Made by a program: the position numbers and the translations under genes. The notes beneath the pieces are model-generated. The model ran no database searches. It was not told the origin of the DNA and saw only the letters and a program-made list of their open reading frames with translations. From contig CAIVPY010000114.1 of NCBI GenBank assembly GCA_903907885.1, positions 1-13,958 of the forward strand: 13,958 bases of DNA, given 5' to 3'. Of the stretch, positions 6,788 through 13,958 are shown in pieces (position 1 is the first letter of the stretch; the number at the start of each line of letters is the position of its first letter). The DNA is from an uncultured Bacteroidota bacterium. GTDB lineage: Bacteria; Bacteroidota; Bacteroidia; UKL13-3.

Positions 6788-8332
6788 ATGGCCATGGATA
6801 AAAGAGAAAAATTACAACAACTTCGCGAAGAATCACAACTTGGTGGAGGACTTGACCGAATTGCCTCGCAGCATAAAAAAGGTAAGCTAACTGCAAGAGA
6901 AAGAATACACTTTTTGGTTGATGAAGGTAGTTTCGAGGAGATAGGTGCTTTTGTTACACACAGAAGCAAGGATTTCGGAATGGAAAATCAACAGTTTTTG
7001 GGTGATGGGGTAATAACAGGTTATGGCACCATATCAGGTCGATTGATTTACGTTTTCTCTCAAGACTTTACCGTATTTGGCGGCTCTCTTTCTGAAACAC
7101 ATGCAGAAAAGATTTGCAAACTAATGGACCTAGCCATGAAAAATGGTGCTCCTTTAATAGGCCTTAATGATAGCGGTGGTGCTAGGATTCAAGAAGGTGT
7201 TGTTTCTCTTGGTGGTTACGCTGATATATTTTACAGAAACACAATGGCTAGTGGGGTTATCCCTCAAATTTCAGCTATCATGGGTCCCTGTGCTGGAGGT
7301 GCAGTATACAGTCCAGCCATTACCGACTTTATTATGATGGTTGAAAACACAAGCTATATGTTTGTAACCGGACCCAATGTTGTAAAAACAGTAACACATG
7401 AAGAAGTTTCAAGTGAAGACTTAGGTGGTGCATCGGTTCATTCAACAAAAAGCGGGGTAGCACATTTTACAGCTGCTAATGAGATTGATTGTATCAATCA
7501 ATTGAAAAAATTGATTAGCTATATTCCAGAAAATTGCGAGGAAAAAACACCTGATTTTGCATACGAAGTTGGAGACGAAATGCGTCCTAAATTGGCTGAT
7601 ATTATTCCTAAAAATGCAAACCAACCTTATGATATACGTGATGTAATTAATGAAACCATTGATGAAGATAGTTTTTATGAAGTTCATAAAAATTATGCTG
7701 AAAACATTGTAGTAGGCTTTGGACGTCTTGCAGGTAGAAGCATCGGAATTGTAGCGAATCAACCAGCATACTTAGCAGGGGTTTTGGATATTCATTCGTC
7801 TCAAAAAGCTGCACGATTTGTCCGTTTCTGCGATAGTTTTAATATCCCCTTATTGGTTTTTGAAGACGTACCCGGATTTTTACCAGGTACCGATCAAGAA
7901 TGGAATGCAATTATAACCAATGGAGCTAAATTGCTATATGCCTTCTGCGAAGCAACAGTGCCAAGGGTTACAGTTATCACCCGCAAAGCTTACGGAGGAG
8001 CCTATGATGTAATGAACAGTAAACACATAGGTTGCGACATGAACTTTGCTTGGCCAACGGCCGAAATTGCAGTGATGGGAGCAAAAGGTGCAGCTGAAAT
8101 CATTTTCAAAAAAGATATTGATAAAGCGTCAGATCCTGCCCAGGCATTGATAGACAAGGAAAAAGAGTATGCAGTTATTTTTGCCAATCCATACAGAGCG
8201 GCCGAAAGAGGCTTTATAGATGAAGTTATTTTGCCTGAGGAAACAAGAAAAAAGCTAATTAAAGCGTTTAAGATGCTAGAAAACAAAGTAGCTAATTTAC
8301 CAAGAAAAAAACATGGAAACATTCCAATGTAA
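6788..8332 (+). CDS. Acyl-CoA carboxylase carboxyltransferase (beta) subunit, propionyl-CoA carboxylase type
   Basis: A 514-residue protein of the usual length for PccB-type subunits, with two crotonase-like halves. The N-half has GGGLDRIASQHKKGKLTARERI (19-40), FGGSLSETHAEKI (97-109), LNDSGGARIQEGV (126-138) and the oxyanion-hole segment GPCAGGAVYSPAITDF (166-181). The C-half has FEDVPGFLPGTDQE (358-371) and RKAYGGAYDVMNSKHIGCD (399-417). The enzyme moves CO2 from carboxybiotin to an acyl-CoA, typically propionyl-CoA to (S)-methylmalonyl-CoA. D407 sits where Streptomyces PccB has the Asp linked to propionyl-CoA preference, if the alignment holds. No biotin carboxylase or biotin carrier gene is in the window, so partners must lie elsewhere; a role in a decarboxylase complex of the same family remains possible. 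The start could be the ATG at 6788 or the one at 6794. The DUF4139 gene follows 13 nt after the stop, suggesting one transcript. Confidence 0.93.
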   Translation: MAMDKREKLQQLREESQLGGGLDRIASQHKKGKLTARERIHFLVDEGSFEEIGAFVTHRSKDFGMENQQFLGDGVITGYGTISGRLIYVFSQDFTVFGGSLSETHAEKICKLMDLAMKNGAPLIGLNDSGGARIQEGVVSLGGYADIFYRNTMASGVIPQISAIMGPCAGGAVYSPAITDFIMMVENTSYMFVTGPNVVKTVTHEEVSSEDLGGASVHSTKSGVAHFTAANEIDCINQLKKLISYIPENCEEKTPDFAYEVGDEMRPKLADIIPKNANQPYDIRDVINETIDEDSFYEVHKNYAENIVVGFGRLAGRSIGIVANQPAYLAGVLDIHSSQKAARFVRFCDSFNIPLLVFEDVPGFLPGTDQEWNAIITNGAKLLYAFCEATVPRVTVITRKAYGGAYDVMNSKHIGCDMNFAWPTAEIAVMGAKGAAEIIFKKDIDKASDPAQALIDKEKEYAVIFANPYRAAERGFIDEVILPEETRKKLIKAFKMLENKVANLPRKKHGNIPM

Positions 8333-8345
8333 TAAACGCATAAGT

Positions 8346-9944
8346 ATGATAAAAAGAATATTTGTATCAGCCTACATTATAGGCTTAATACTATCAAGCG
8401 CAGATGCACAAAATGAACTTAAAACGAATACACTTATTACCCATGTTACCATTTTTCGCTCTCAGGCACAAATAACAAGGCTTGCAAGTATTGATGCAAA
8501 CGAAGGTATATACAATGTGGTTTTTGAGAAATTATCTCCTTACATCAATTTGAATAGCGTTGAGGTAAAGGCTGACCAAGCTATAACAATTTTGTCTGTC
8601 AGTAATAGAAACCAATACATGAACAAGGAAGAAAAACCTGAAGCAATAAAATTGATGGAAGACTCTTTAGAAAGTGTGAATGCATCATTGGCCGATTTTA
8701 AATCAGACAAGGAAAGCATAGTATTTCAAAAAGAATTGATGCTTGCTAATAAAAATGTAGGAAGCAATCAAACGGGAGTAAAGACCGATGAGCTTGAAGA
8801 CTTAATGGCATTGTACCATAAAAAGTTAAACGAGTTTAAAACAGATTGGTTTAGACTAACAAAACTTGAAAACAAATACACTGAAATAAAACAAAAACTA
8901 GAACAACAATTGGCAGAATACAACAATGGTCAATTGCAATTGACCAATGAAATTGTTGTAAGCATAAAAGCCAGTAGAGAGTTGCAAAATGCAAAAATTG
9001 AATTGAGTTATTTAGTTTCAAATGTCGGCTGGCAGCCCTTTTATGATATAAGGGTAAAGGACACAAAAAGCCCAGTTAATATTATGTGTAAAGCAAAAAT
9101 TACCCAAGGCACAGGTGAAGAATGGAAAAACGTAATGCTAAAACTTACTACAGCTAACCCTGCAGAAGGTGGCAATAAACCCGAATTACAAACCAATTGG
9201 TTAAGGTTCTATGAACCCATTGATTATAATAGTTCGAACATTAGAAAGCCAATGTCAGCCGCACCACAAAGGCAACACTTAAAAATGGAACAAGATGTAG
9301 TAGCAGAATCAGCAGGAATGGCATCGGTATCTGAAACAGCCATCAATACTGAATTCATAGTTAATACTCCCTATTCGATACCAAGCGATAATGCGCCACA
9401 CTCTGTGGATTTGAATGTATTGAGTTTACCTGCTGAATATATTTACCAAACAGTACCTAAATTGGAGAAAGGTATTTTTGTTATGGCACGCGTAGCTGCC
9501 AATAATTTGGTTAACACATTGCAGGGTGAAGCCAATGTGTATTTTGATGGAACGTTTACTGGAAATACATATATAAATAGTACTGCTAGAGACACATTGA
9601 ATTTGAGTTTGGGCAGAGATAAACGCATTCAAATTGAAAGAAAAAAATTAAAGGAATTTAGTTCTAATTCTTTTCTCGGTAGTACCAAAACTGAAAGTAA
9701 TACTTGGGAAGTTACAATCCGAAATACCAGAAAAGAACCTGTAAGAATCTTACTTGAAGATCAAATACCAGTAAGCTCTGAGAAAGAAATCGAAGTAATA
9801 CTTACAGATGCAGGTAATGCCAATGTTGATGAAGCCAGTGGCAAATTAAAATGGATATTTAATATAGCAGCTGAGCAATCACAAACGGCAAAATTCTCAT
9901 TTGAAATAAAGTATCCGAAGGATAAAAAAATCAATAGCTATTAA
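8346..9944 (+). CDS. Exported DUF4140/DUF4139 domain protein
   Basis: A 532-residue protein beginning with a Sec signal peptide (1-22, likely cleavage after ADAQ). Residues 29 to about 125 fit DUF4140 (ITHVTIFRSQAQITRLASI opens the domain). About 100-200 is rich in Lys, Glu, Leu and Gln and is probably coiled coil. About 215-530 fits DUF4139, with its characteristic SYLVSNVGWQPFYDIRV (221-237) and a C-terminal run of beta strands ending FEIKYPKDKK. The family is widespread in Bacteroidota, is sometimes annotated as mucoidy inhibitor A, and has no established biochemical role that I know of; a periplasmic location is inferred from the signal peptide. The ATG at 8346 starts the signal peptide; an in-frame ATG at 8313 overlaps the carboxyltransferase gene and would put 11 polar residues ahead of it. 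The segment 9241-9360 (AAPQRQ...ESAGMASVSE) looks like a flexible linker insertion within DUF4139. Confidence 0.85.
   Translation: MIKRIFVSAYIIGLILSSADAQNELKTNTLITHVTIFRSQAQITRLASIDANEGIYNVVFEKLSPYINLNSVEVKADQAITILSVSNRNQYMNKEEKPEAIKLMEDSLESVNASLADFKSDKESIVFQKELMLANKNVGSNQTGVKTDELEDLMALYHKKLNEFKTDWFRLTKLENKYTEIKQKLEQQLAEYNNGQLQLTNEIVVSIKASRELQNAKIELSYLVSNVGWQPFYDIRVKDTKSPVNIMCKAKITQGTGEEWKNVMLKLTTANPAEGGNKPELQTNWLRFYEPIDYNSSNIRKPMSAAPQRQHLKMEQDVVAESAGMASVSETAINTEFIVNTPYSIPSDNAPHSVDLNVLSLPAEYIYQTVPKLEKGIFVMARVAANNLVNTLQGEANVYFDGTFTGNTYINSTARDTLNLSLGRDKRIQIERKKLKEFSSNSFLGSTKTESNTWEVTIRNTRKEPVRILLEDQIPVSSEKEIEVILTDAGNANVDEASGKLKWIFNIAAEQSQTAKFSFEIKYPKDKKINSY
8927..8946. repeat. 20-bp perfect palindrome inside the DUF4139 gene
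   Basis: TGGTCAATTG at 8927-8936 is followed directly by its exact reverse complement at 8937-8946. It codes for part of NGQLQLTN near residues 194-201, at the end of the coiled-coil region. It has no T-run and no spacer, so it does not look like a terminator. Confidence 0.6.
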
Positions 9945-9946
9945 AT

Positions 9947-9978
9947 AAAAAAAGACTACAAATTGTAGTCTTTTTTTT
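9947..9978. terminator. Bidirectional intrinsic terminator between convergent genes
   Basis: GACTAC (9954-9959) pairs with GTAGTC (9965-9970) around a 5-nt AAATT loop, flanked by seven A (9947-9953) and eight T (9971-9978). The symmetric A/T flanks let it work for the DUF4139 gene (stop at 9944) and, on the other strand, for moxR (stop at 9986). Confidence 0.88.
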
Positions 9979-9985
9979 ATCAGTT

Positions 9986-10948
9986 TTAGAAAAGTCCTTG
10001 TATTAATTTCTCAATTTTAATTCCCTCTGCTTCGGCCTTATAATTCTTAATCAATCGATGGCGAAGCACATTCACTGCAACAGCTTTTACGTCATCAATA
10101 TCTGGAGATAATTTACCTTTTAACACAGCGTTACATTTAGCACCAATGACTAAAAATTGACCTGCACGTGGACCTGCTCCATAAGAAATAAATTCCTTAA
10201 CTTCATTAGTGGCAAAAGGAGAATCAGGTCTGGTTTTTGAAACCAATTTCACAGCATATTCAACCACATTATCAGCAATAGGAATTCGTCTCACCAATTG
10301 CTGAAATTGCAATATTTCAGAACCATGTAATACTTTTCTCAAACTTACTTTATTTTCAGCAGTGGTATTTTTTATTACCTTTAACTCATCTTCAAATTTA
10401 GGATAGTCCAAAATCAAATTATACATAAAACGATCGAGTTGCGCTTCAGGCAAAGGATAGGTACCCTCCTGTTCTATTGGGTTCTGAGTTGCAAGCACAA
10501 AAAATGGTTCCTCAAGACGATGCAATTTTCCATTAATAGTAACCGTTTTTTCTTGCATTGCTTCCAGCAAGGCCGCTTGTGTTTTTGGTGGTGTTCTATT
10601 TATCTCATCAGCCAACAAAACATTACAAAAAACGGGTCCTCGCAAAAATTTAAACTCTCGTTTTTCATCTAAAATTTCACTACCAGTAATATCACTTGGC
10701 ATCAAATCGGGAGTGAATTGTATTCGATTAAAGTTTAAGTCCAAAACCTCTGAAATCGTTCTTACAAGGAGGGTTTTAGCCAAACCCGGCAAGCCAATTA
10801 ATAGGGTATGCGCATTGCTAAAAATCGAATTTAACACAGCATCAACCACGTCATTTTGACCAATGATTACTTTTCCTATTTCTTCTTGAAGTTCCTTATA
10901 TTTTTGATGAAGCGCTTTTGCCGCTTCCACATCATTGTTATACTGCAT
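9986..10948 (-). CDS. MoxR-family AAA+ ATPase
   Basis: A 320-residue protein of typical family length. Visible elements: IIGQNDVVDAVLNSIFS (28-44), Walker A GLPGLAKT (52-59), DLMPSDITG (81-89), Walker B LLADEIN (111-117), sensor 1 ATQNP (153-157), the arginine-finger region PEAQLDRF (167-174, R173), and sensor 2 GAGPRAGQ (257-264, R261). MoxR ATPases are cytoplasmic hexameric chaperones that insert cofactors or remodel protein complexes, usually together with DUF58 and von Willebrand factor A proteins encoded beside them. Here no such partner is adjacent: downstream is the convergent DUF4139 gene across a shared terminator, and upstream is a divergent O-methyltransferase gene. The substrate is therefore unknown. 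The ATG at 10948 gives the expected N-terminus. Confidence 0.93.
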   Translation of the reverse strand: MQYNNDVEAAKALHQKYKELQEEIGKVIIGQNDVVDAVLNSIFSNAHTLLIGLPGLAKTLLVRTISEVLDLNFNRIQFTPDLMPSDITGSEILDEKREFKFLRGPVFCNVLLADEINRTPPKTQAALLEAMQEKTVTINGKLHRLEEPFFVLATQNPIEQEGTYPLPEAQLDRFMYNLILDYPKFEDELKVIKNTTAENKVSLRKVLHGSEILQFQQLVRRIPIADNVVEYAVKLVSKTRPDSPFATNEVKEFISYGAGPRAGQFLVIGAKCNAVLKGKLSPDIDDVKAVAVNVLRHRLIKNYKAEAEGIKIEKLIQGLF

Positions 10949-11052
10949 TTTGCTTTTCCGATGAATTTAAAATTTCTTATTTTTTAGGTGTGGCGAAGTA
11001 AACAAAAAAATGTGTATTTAACACTTCATATTATTTTATCTTCGTATGCTAA

Positions 11053-11697
11053 ATGGATTTTATCAATCAAACCATACAAGATTATTGCGATAGAAACACT
11101 ACAGCTGAGAGTGTCGACCTACATAAAATTAATAGGCACACCCATGCCAATATCTTACAACCTAGAATGTTAAGCGGTCATTTTCAGGGGCGTTTTTTAT
11201 CAATGATTAGTCACATGATTAAACCCAAATACGTGCTTGAAATTGGTACCTATACTGGATATTCAGCTATTTGCCTTGCGGAAGGTTTGCAAGAAGGGGG
11301 TAAACTAATTACAATTGATGTGAATGCCGAATTAGAAGACCTTGTAAATTACCATATTTCACAATCCAATTTGAATGACAAAATTGAACACTTGATTGGA
11401 GATGCTTCAGAAATCATAAACACACTAAACTTTCCATTTGATCTTGTTTTTATAGATGCCGATAAACCCAACTATCCAAAATACTATGACTTGGTAGTAA
11501 ACAAAATTCCTAATGGCTCTTTTATATTAATTGACAATGTACTGTGGAGTGGAAAGGTCGTTGTAGAGAAGGATTTGGCTAAAGATAAAGACACACAAAT
11601 ACTACATTCGCTAAATAGGGCTATACAGAAAGATGAAAGGGTTGAGAATATTTTATTACCTATACGCGATGGCCTCATGCTAGTGAGAAAACTTTAA
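11053..11697 (+). CDS. Class I SAM-dependent O-methyltransferase (family 3, CCoAMT-like)
   Basis: A 214-residue cytoplasmic enzyme of the size of catechol / caffeoyl-CoA O-methyltransferases. The SAM site is YVLEIGTYTGYSAICLAEGL (60-79), followed by the acidic strand end ITIDVNAELED (87-97) and GDASEII (116-122). FIDADKPNY (133-141) and LIDNVLWSGKV (159-169) carry the Asp/Asn residues that bind the divalent metal in this family. Family members methylate vicinal hydroxyls of catechol-like compounds; the substrate here is unknown. It begins the plus-strand cluster with menA (21 nt between genes) and menC. It is not of the UbiE/MenG C-methyltransferase type that finishes menaquinone, so the shared transcript does not by itself assign it to that pathway. 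No Shine-Dalgarno sequence precedes the ATG, and only a weak promoter match (TATCTTCG, 11037-11044) is visible. Confidence 0.9.
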   Translation: MDFINQTIQDYCDRNTTAESVDLHKINRHTHANILQPRMLSGHFQGRFLSMISHMIKPKYVLEIGTYTGYSAICLAEGLQEGGKLITIDVNAELEDLVNYHISQSNLNDKIEHLIGDASEIINTLNFPFDLVFIDADKPNYPKYYDLVVNKIPNGSFILIDNVLWSGKVVVEKDLAKDKDTQILHSLNRAIQKDERVENILLPIRDGLMLVRKL

Positions 11698-11718
11698 AAA
11701 ATATCGAATACAATAATT

Positions 11719-12609
11719 ATGATTAAAACTTGGATTTCTGCCTTTCGTCTGCGAACACTTTTCTTGTCATTAGCTTGCATAATGATGGGCTATTTTTTAG
11801 CTTCAGCAAATGGATATAATAACCCAAATGCTTTTAGCTTTTGTATGCTAACAGCCTTGTTTTTACAAATACTTTCAAATTTGGCAAACGACTACGGAGA
11901 CAGCATTCACGGAGCAGACCATGATGGAAGAAAAGGACCAAAACGAGCAGTTCAATCTGGCAAAATCACGAAAGAACAAATGAAGAAAGCTATTGGAATG
12001 TTAGTTGTACTAAGTCTTATAAGTGGGATTTCATTATTGTATTTTTCTTATGATGTAATAGGACTATATGGTGTTGTTTCTTTGTTCACTATAGGCATTG
12101 CAGCCATCATAGCCGCAATAACATACACCAATGGCAAAAAACCATATGGCTATGCTGGGCTTGGCGATATTTCTGTATTCATATTCTTTGGTTTGGTAGC
12201 AGTTTGTGGAACCTACTATTTACAAACAGGTTTATTGGATATAGATGTGGTATTGCCAGCAACAGCATGTGGTTTTTTTTCAGTGGCTGTGTTAAATATT
12301 AACAATATGCGAGATATTGATAGTGATAATGCTGCAGGGAAAAAAAGCTTACCAGCAAGAATTGGATTCCAAAACGCAAAGTACTACCATTTACTTATCA
12401 TTTTATCAGCATTTATATGCTTGATTTACTATTCCTACTCACACCAATCAGAGCCTACAAATTATGTGTATGTAATTGCTTTTGTTCCTTTTGTCCTTTC
12501 TTTAGTGAAGATTTTCAAAACAGATGATAAACAAAGTTTAGACCCCCTTTTAAAAGTAACGTCTCTTTCAACCTTTGTTTTGGTTATTCTATTTGGCGTT
12601 TTTTTGTAA
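11719..12609 (+). CDS. menA: MenA, 1,4-dihydroxy-2-naphthoate polyprenyltransferase
   Basis: A 296-residue integral membrane prenyltransferase of the UbiA superfamily with about eight or nine hydrophobic helices. The first Asp-rich motif is NLANDYGDSIHGADHDGRKG (54-73) and the second is NINNMRDIDSDNAAGK (193-208); both bind the Mg2+-diphosphate of the prenyl donor. The segment KGPKRAVQSGKIT (72-84) and the second motif's NNMRDIDSD are typical of MenA rather than UbiA or heme O synthase. The enzyme attaches a polyprenyl chain to 1,4-dihydroxy-2-naphthoate with loss of the carboxyl group, giving demethylmenaquinone at the cytoplasmic membrane. It lies between the O-methyltransferase (21 nt upstream) and menC (7 nt downstream), so it is almost certainly co-transcribed. 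Confidence 0.94.
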   Translation: MIKTWISAFRLRTLFLSLACIMMGYFLASANGYNNPNAFSFCMLTALFLQILSNLANDYGDSIHGADHDGRKGPKRAVQSGKITKEQMKKAIGMLVVLSLISGISLLYFSYDVIGLYGVVSLFTIGIAAIIAAITYTNGKKPYGYAGLGDISVFIFFGLVAVCGTYYLQTGLLDIDVVLPATACGFFSVAVLNINNMRDIDSDNAAGKKSLPARIGFQNAKYYHLLIILSAFICLIYYSYSHQSEPTNYVYVIAFVPFVLSLVKIFKTDDKQSLDPLLKVTSLSTFVLVILFGVFL

Positions 12610-12616
12610 ATACAAT

Positions 12617-13669
12617 ATGCTGCACTATTCATTCTTCAATCATACTTTAGAATTCGCTTTTGATGCTCGTACCTCAAGGGGTGATATCAAAAAACATAAT
12701 GCTTACATTATTGAAGTGTATGATGTTCTAAATTCTAGCATTATAGGTCGAGGCGAGGCATCACCATTAAGTGGTTTGAGTATTGATAGTCATGATGATT
12801 TTGAGAATCAACTTAAAAATATTCTCCAAGAATTAAATAATGGGTTAAAACTTGAAGCTATTGATTTATCAAGCCTTCCATCCATTCGATTTGGACTCGA
12901 AACTGCCCTAGCAGACCTCCATTTTGGTGGAAAAATGAAGGTTTTCGATAATAAATTTATTCAAGGAAAAGCAATACCCATCAATGGTTTAATTTGGATG
13001 GCAGATAAGCACAAAATGCTTCAAGAAGCTCAAGAAAAGATTGGTAAAGGTTTTAAATGTATAAAACTAAAAGTAGGCAATTTAGATTTTGATGAAGAGT
13101 GTAGATTGATAGAAAGTATTCGTAATAATCATTCCTCACACAAACTAGAACTAAGATTAGATGCCAACGGAGCTTTTGAGCCAAACGAAGCATTAGAAAA
13201 ACTTAAGGAACTTCATAGATATGAAATCCATTCAATTGAACAGCCTATCTTACCAAAACAAGAAGATTGGATGGAAGAAATTTGTGCAAAATCGCCTATC
13301 CAGATTGCATTAGACGAAGAACTTATTGGGGTTAACGCTAAAGATATAGGGCTCGCACTCATTAAAAAGATTAAACCCAAGTATTTAATTCTTAAACCAA
13401 CATTAATTGGAGGTTTTTCGGCTTGTGATTATTGGATAAAAATTGCCAATAGGGAAAATATCGGCTGGTGGCTTACATCAGCCCTCGAAAGTAATATTGG
13501 CTTAAATGCAATTGCTCAATATGCCTCATTTTTAAAGGTTAAAAATTATCAAGGTCTAGGAACTGGTAGCATCTATCACAATAATTTCACATCCCCGCTG
13601 CATGTTGAAAATGGCTATTTAAAATTTAGCGAGATTAAAAAGTGGATTTTCAATGAAAATGACCTTTAA
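12617..13669 (+). CDS. menC: MenC, o-succinylbenzoate synthase
   Basis: A 350-residue enolase-superfamily enzyme that dehydrates SHCHC to o-succinylbenzoate in menaquinone synthesis. All expected active-site residues are visible: K150-x-K152 in IKLKVG, metal ligands D182 (LDANG), E208 (IEQP) and D233 (LDEE), and the second base K260 in LKPTLIGG. The N-terminal capping domain (1 to about 115) contains RGEASPLSG (45-53), the loop common to this family. The ATG at 12617, 7 nt after the menA stop, gives a normal N-terminus; an in-frame GTG at 12575 overlaps menA and adds 14 unlikely residues. Enolase-superfamily members of this subgroup can also be dipeptide epimerases or N-succinylamino acid racemases, but the neighbouring menA supports MenC. 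No hairpin terminator follows the stop. Confidence 0.92.
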   Translation: MLHYSFFNHTLEFAFDARTSRGDIKKHNAYIIEVYDVLNSSIIGRGEASPLSGLSIDSHDDFENQLKNILQELNNGLKLEAIDLSSLPSIRFGLETALADLHFGGKMKVFDNKFIQGKAIPINGLIWMADKHKMLQEAQEKIGKGFKCIKLKVGNLDFDEECRLIESIRNNHSSHKLELRLDANGAFEPNEALEKLKELHRYEIHSIEQPILPKQEDWMEEICAKSPIQIALDEELIGVNAKDIGLALIKKIKPKYLILKPTLIGGFSACDYWIKIANRENIGWWLTSALESNIGLNAIAQYASFLKVKNYQGLGTGSIYHNNFTSPLHVENGYLKFSEIKKWIFNENDL

Positions 13670-13674
13670 TTAGT

Positions 13675-13682
13675 TACTTTTG
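13675..13682 (+). promoter_or_regulatory. TAnnTTTG -7 element before the right-edge membrane protein gene
   Basis: TACTTTTG is an exact match to the Bacteroidota -7 element. It predicts a start near 13689 and a leader of about 28 nt to the GTG at 13717. A clear upstream TTG is not present. Confidence 0.4.
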
Positions 13683-13716
13683 TCATTTAACCTGCTTTTA
13701 AACCTCATCCAAACTA

Positions 13717-13958
13717 GTGGAAGTAGAAAAAAAATTTGTAAATACCTTTTGCTTTGTAGCTGTATTGTGCAGTTTCGCACTTACTGGGTTTAAGATAATT
13801 AGTGGAGTAACGCCTCAATATTATTTAACCCTTATTACGACCGTTGTTGCTACAACAACCTATTTCATTAATTTAAAATATAGCAGACTAGCCTTTTTTT
13901 TAATCAAGATACCTGGCCTATTGGTAATATACCTTTTTGATGATGGTGTGAGTAGCAA
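13717..13958 (+). CDS. N-terminal part of an unidentified multi-pass membrane protein
   Basis: An open frame runs from a stop at 13699-13701 to the right edge, and the first plausible start is GTG 13717; no ATG is available nearby. The 80 visible residues begin MEVEKKFVNTFCFVAVLC and contain three hydrophobic segments (about 9-29, 35-53 and 57-74) with short, weakly charged loops. This is what the beginning of a polytopic inner-membrane protein or of a membrane sensor kinase would look like, but nothing identifies a family. The -7 promoter motif at 13675 and the 47-nt gap from menC suggest a separate transcription unit. Confidence 0.5.
   Translation, partial: MEVEKKFVNTFCFVAVLCSFALTGFKIISGVTPQYYLTLITTVVATTTYFINLKYSRLAFFLIKIPGLLVIYLFDDGVSS

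Noticed and set aside
1..13958. Defence system, prophage, insertion sequence or CRISPR array
   Set aside because: No transposase, integrase, Cas, toxin-antitoxin or restriction genes and no regularly spaced repeats were found. The helicase-nuclease alone is not enough to call a defence system, since such proteins also serve repair.

Overview
The window comes from a low-G+C member of the Bacteroidota; Chitinophagales, Sphingobacteriales or a relative fits, but I cannot place it more precisely. The evidence is a secreted protein with a type IX secretion (T9SS) C-terminal sorting domain, promoter motifs of the Bacteroidota type (TTG, 17-23 nt, TAnnTTTG), almost no Shine-Dalgarno sequences, and a menaquinone pathway. 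The genes look like a chromosomal housekeeping region. I see no transposase, integrase, phage gene, CRISPR array, tRNA or rRNA.

Layout. At 2-385 is the 3' end of fdhD (formate dehydrogenase sulfurtransferase), convergent with a 1,039-residue UvrD-type helicase fused to a PD-(D/E)XK nuclease (440-3559, minus). Divergent from the helicase is a secreted DUF4397-like protein with a T9SS sorting tail (3680-4861), followed by a near-perfect intrinsic terminator. Next is a cold-shock-domain protein with a lysine-rich N-terminal extension (5043-5564), convergent with a PAP2-family phosphatase carrying a signal peptide (5581-6291, minus).

The largest gap, 6292-6787, holds the most interesting object in the window. 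It is a probable structured non-coding RNA of about 190 nt (6484-6674), with an exact Bacteroidota -7 motif just upstream, an 11-bp stem closing its two ends, internal hairpins and a T-run at its 3' end. Its class is unknown to me. Its size and one possible fold resemble 6S RNA, but I cannot prove that.

After the gap come the carboxyltransferase (beta) subunit of an acyl-CoA carboxylase (6788-8332) and, 13 nt later, an exported DUF4140/DUF4139 protein (8346-9944). They are probably co-transcribed up to a bidirectional terminator at 9947-9978. A stand-alone MoxR AAA+ ATPase (9986-10948, minus) converges on the same terminator.

The right end is a tight plus-strand cluster: a class I O-methyltransferase (11053-11697), menA (11719-12609) and menC (12617-13669). 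MenC makes o-succinylbenzoate and MenA prenylates the later intermediate 1,4-dihydroxy-2-naphthoate, so both genes serve menaquinone synthesis. The window ends inside a gene for a membrane protein (13717 to the edge) with its own TAnnTTTG motif.

No obviously new multi-gene system is present. The best leads are the 6484-6674 RNA, the unusual cysteine spacing in the helicase-nuclease, and the leader of the cold-shock gene.
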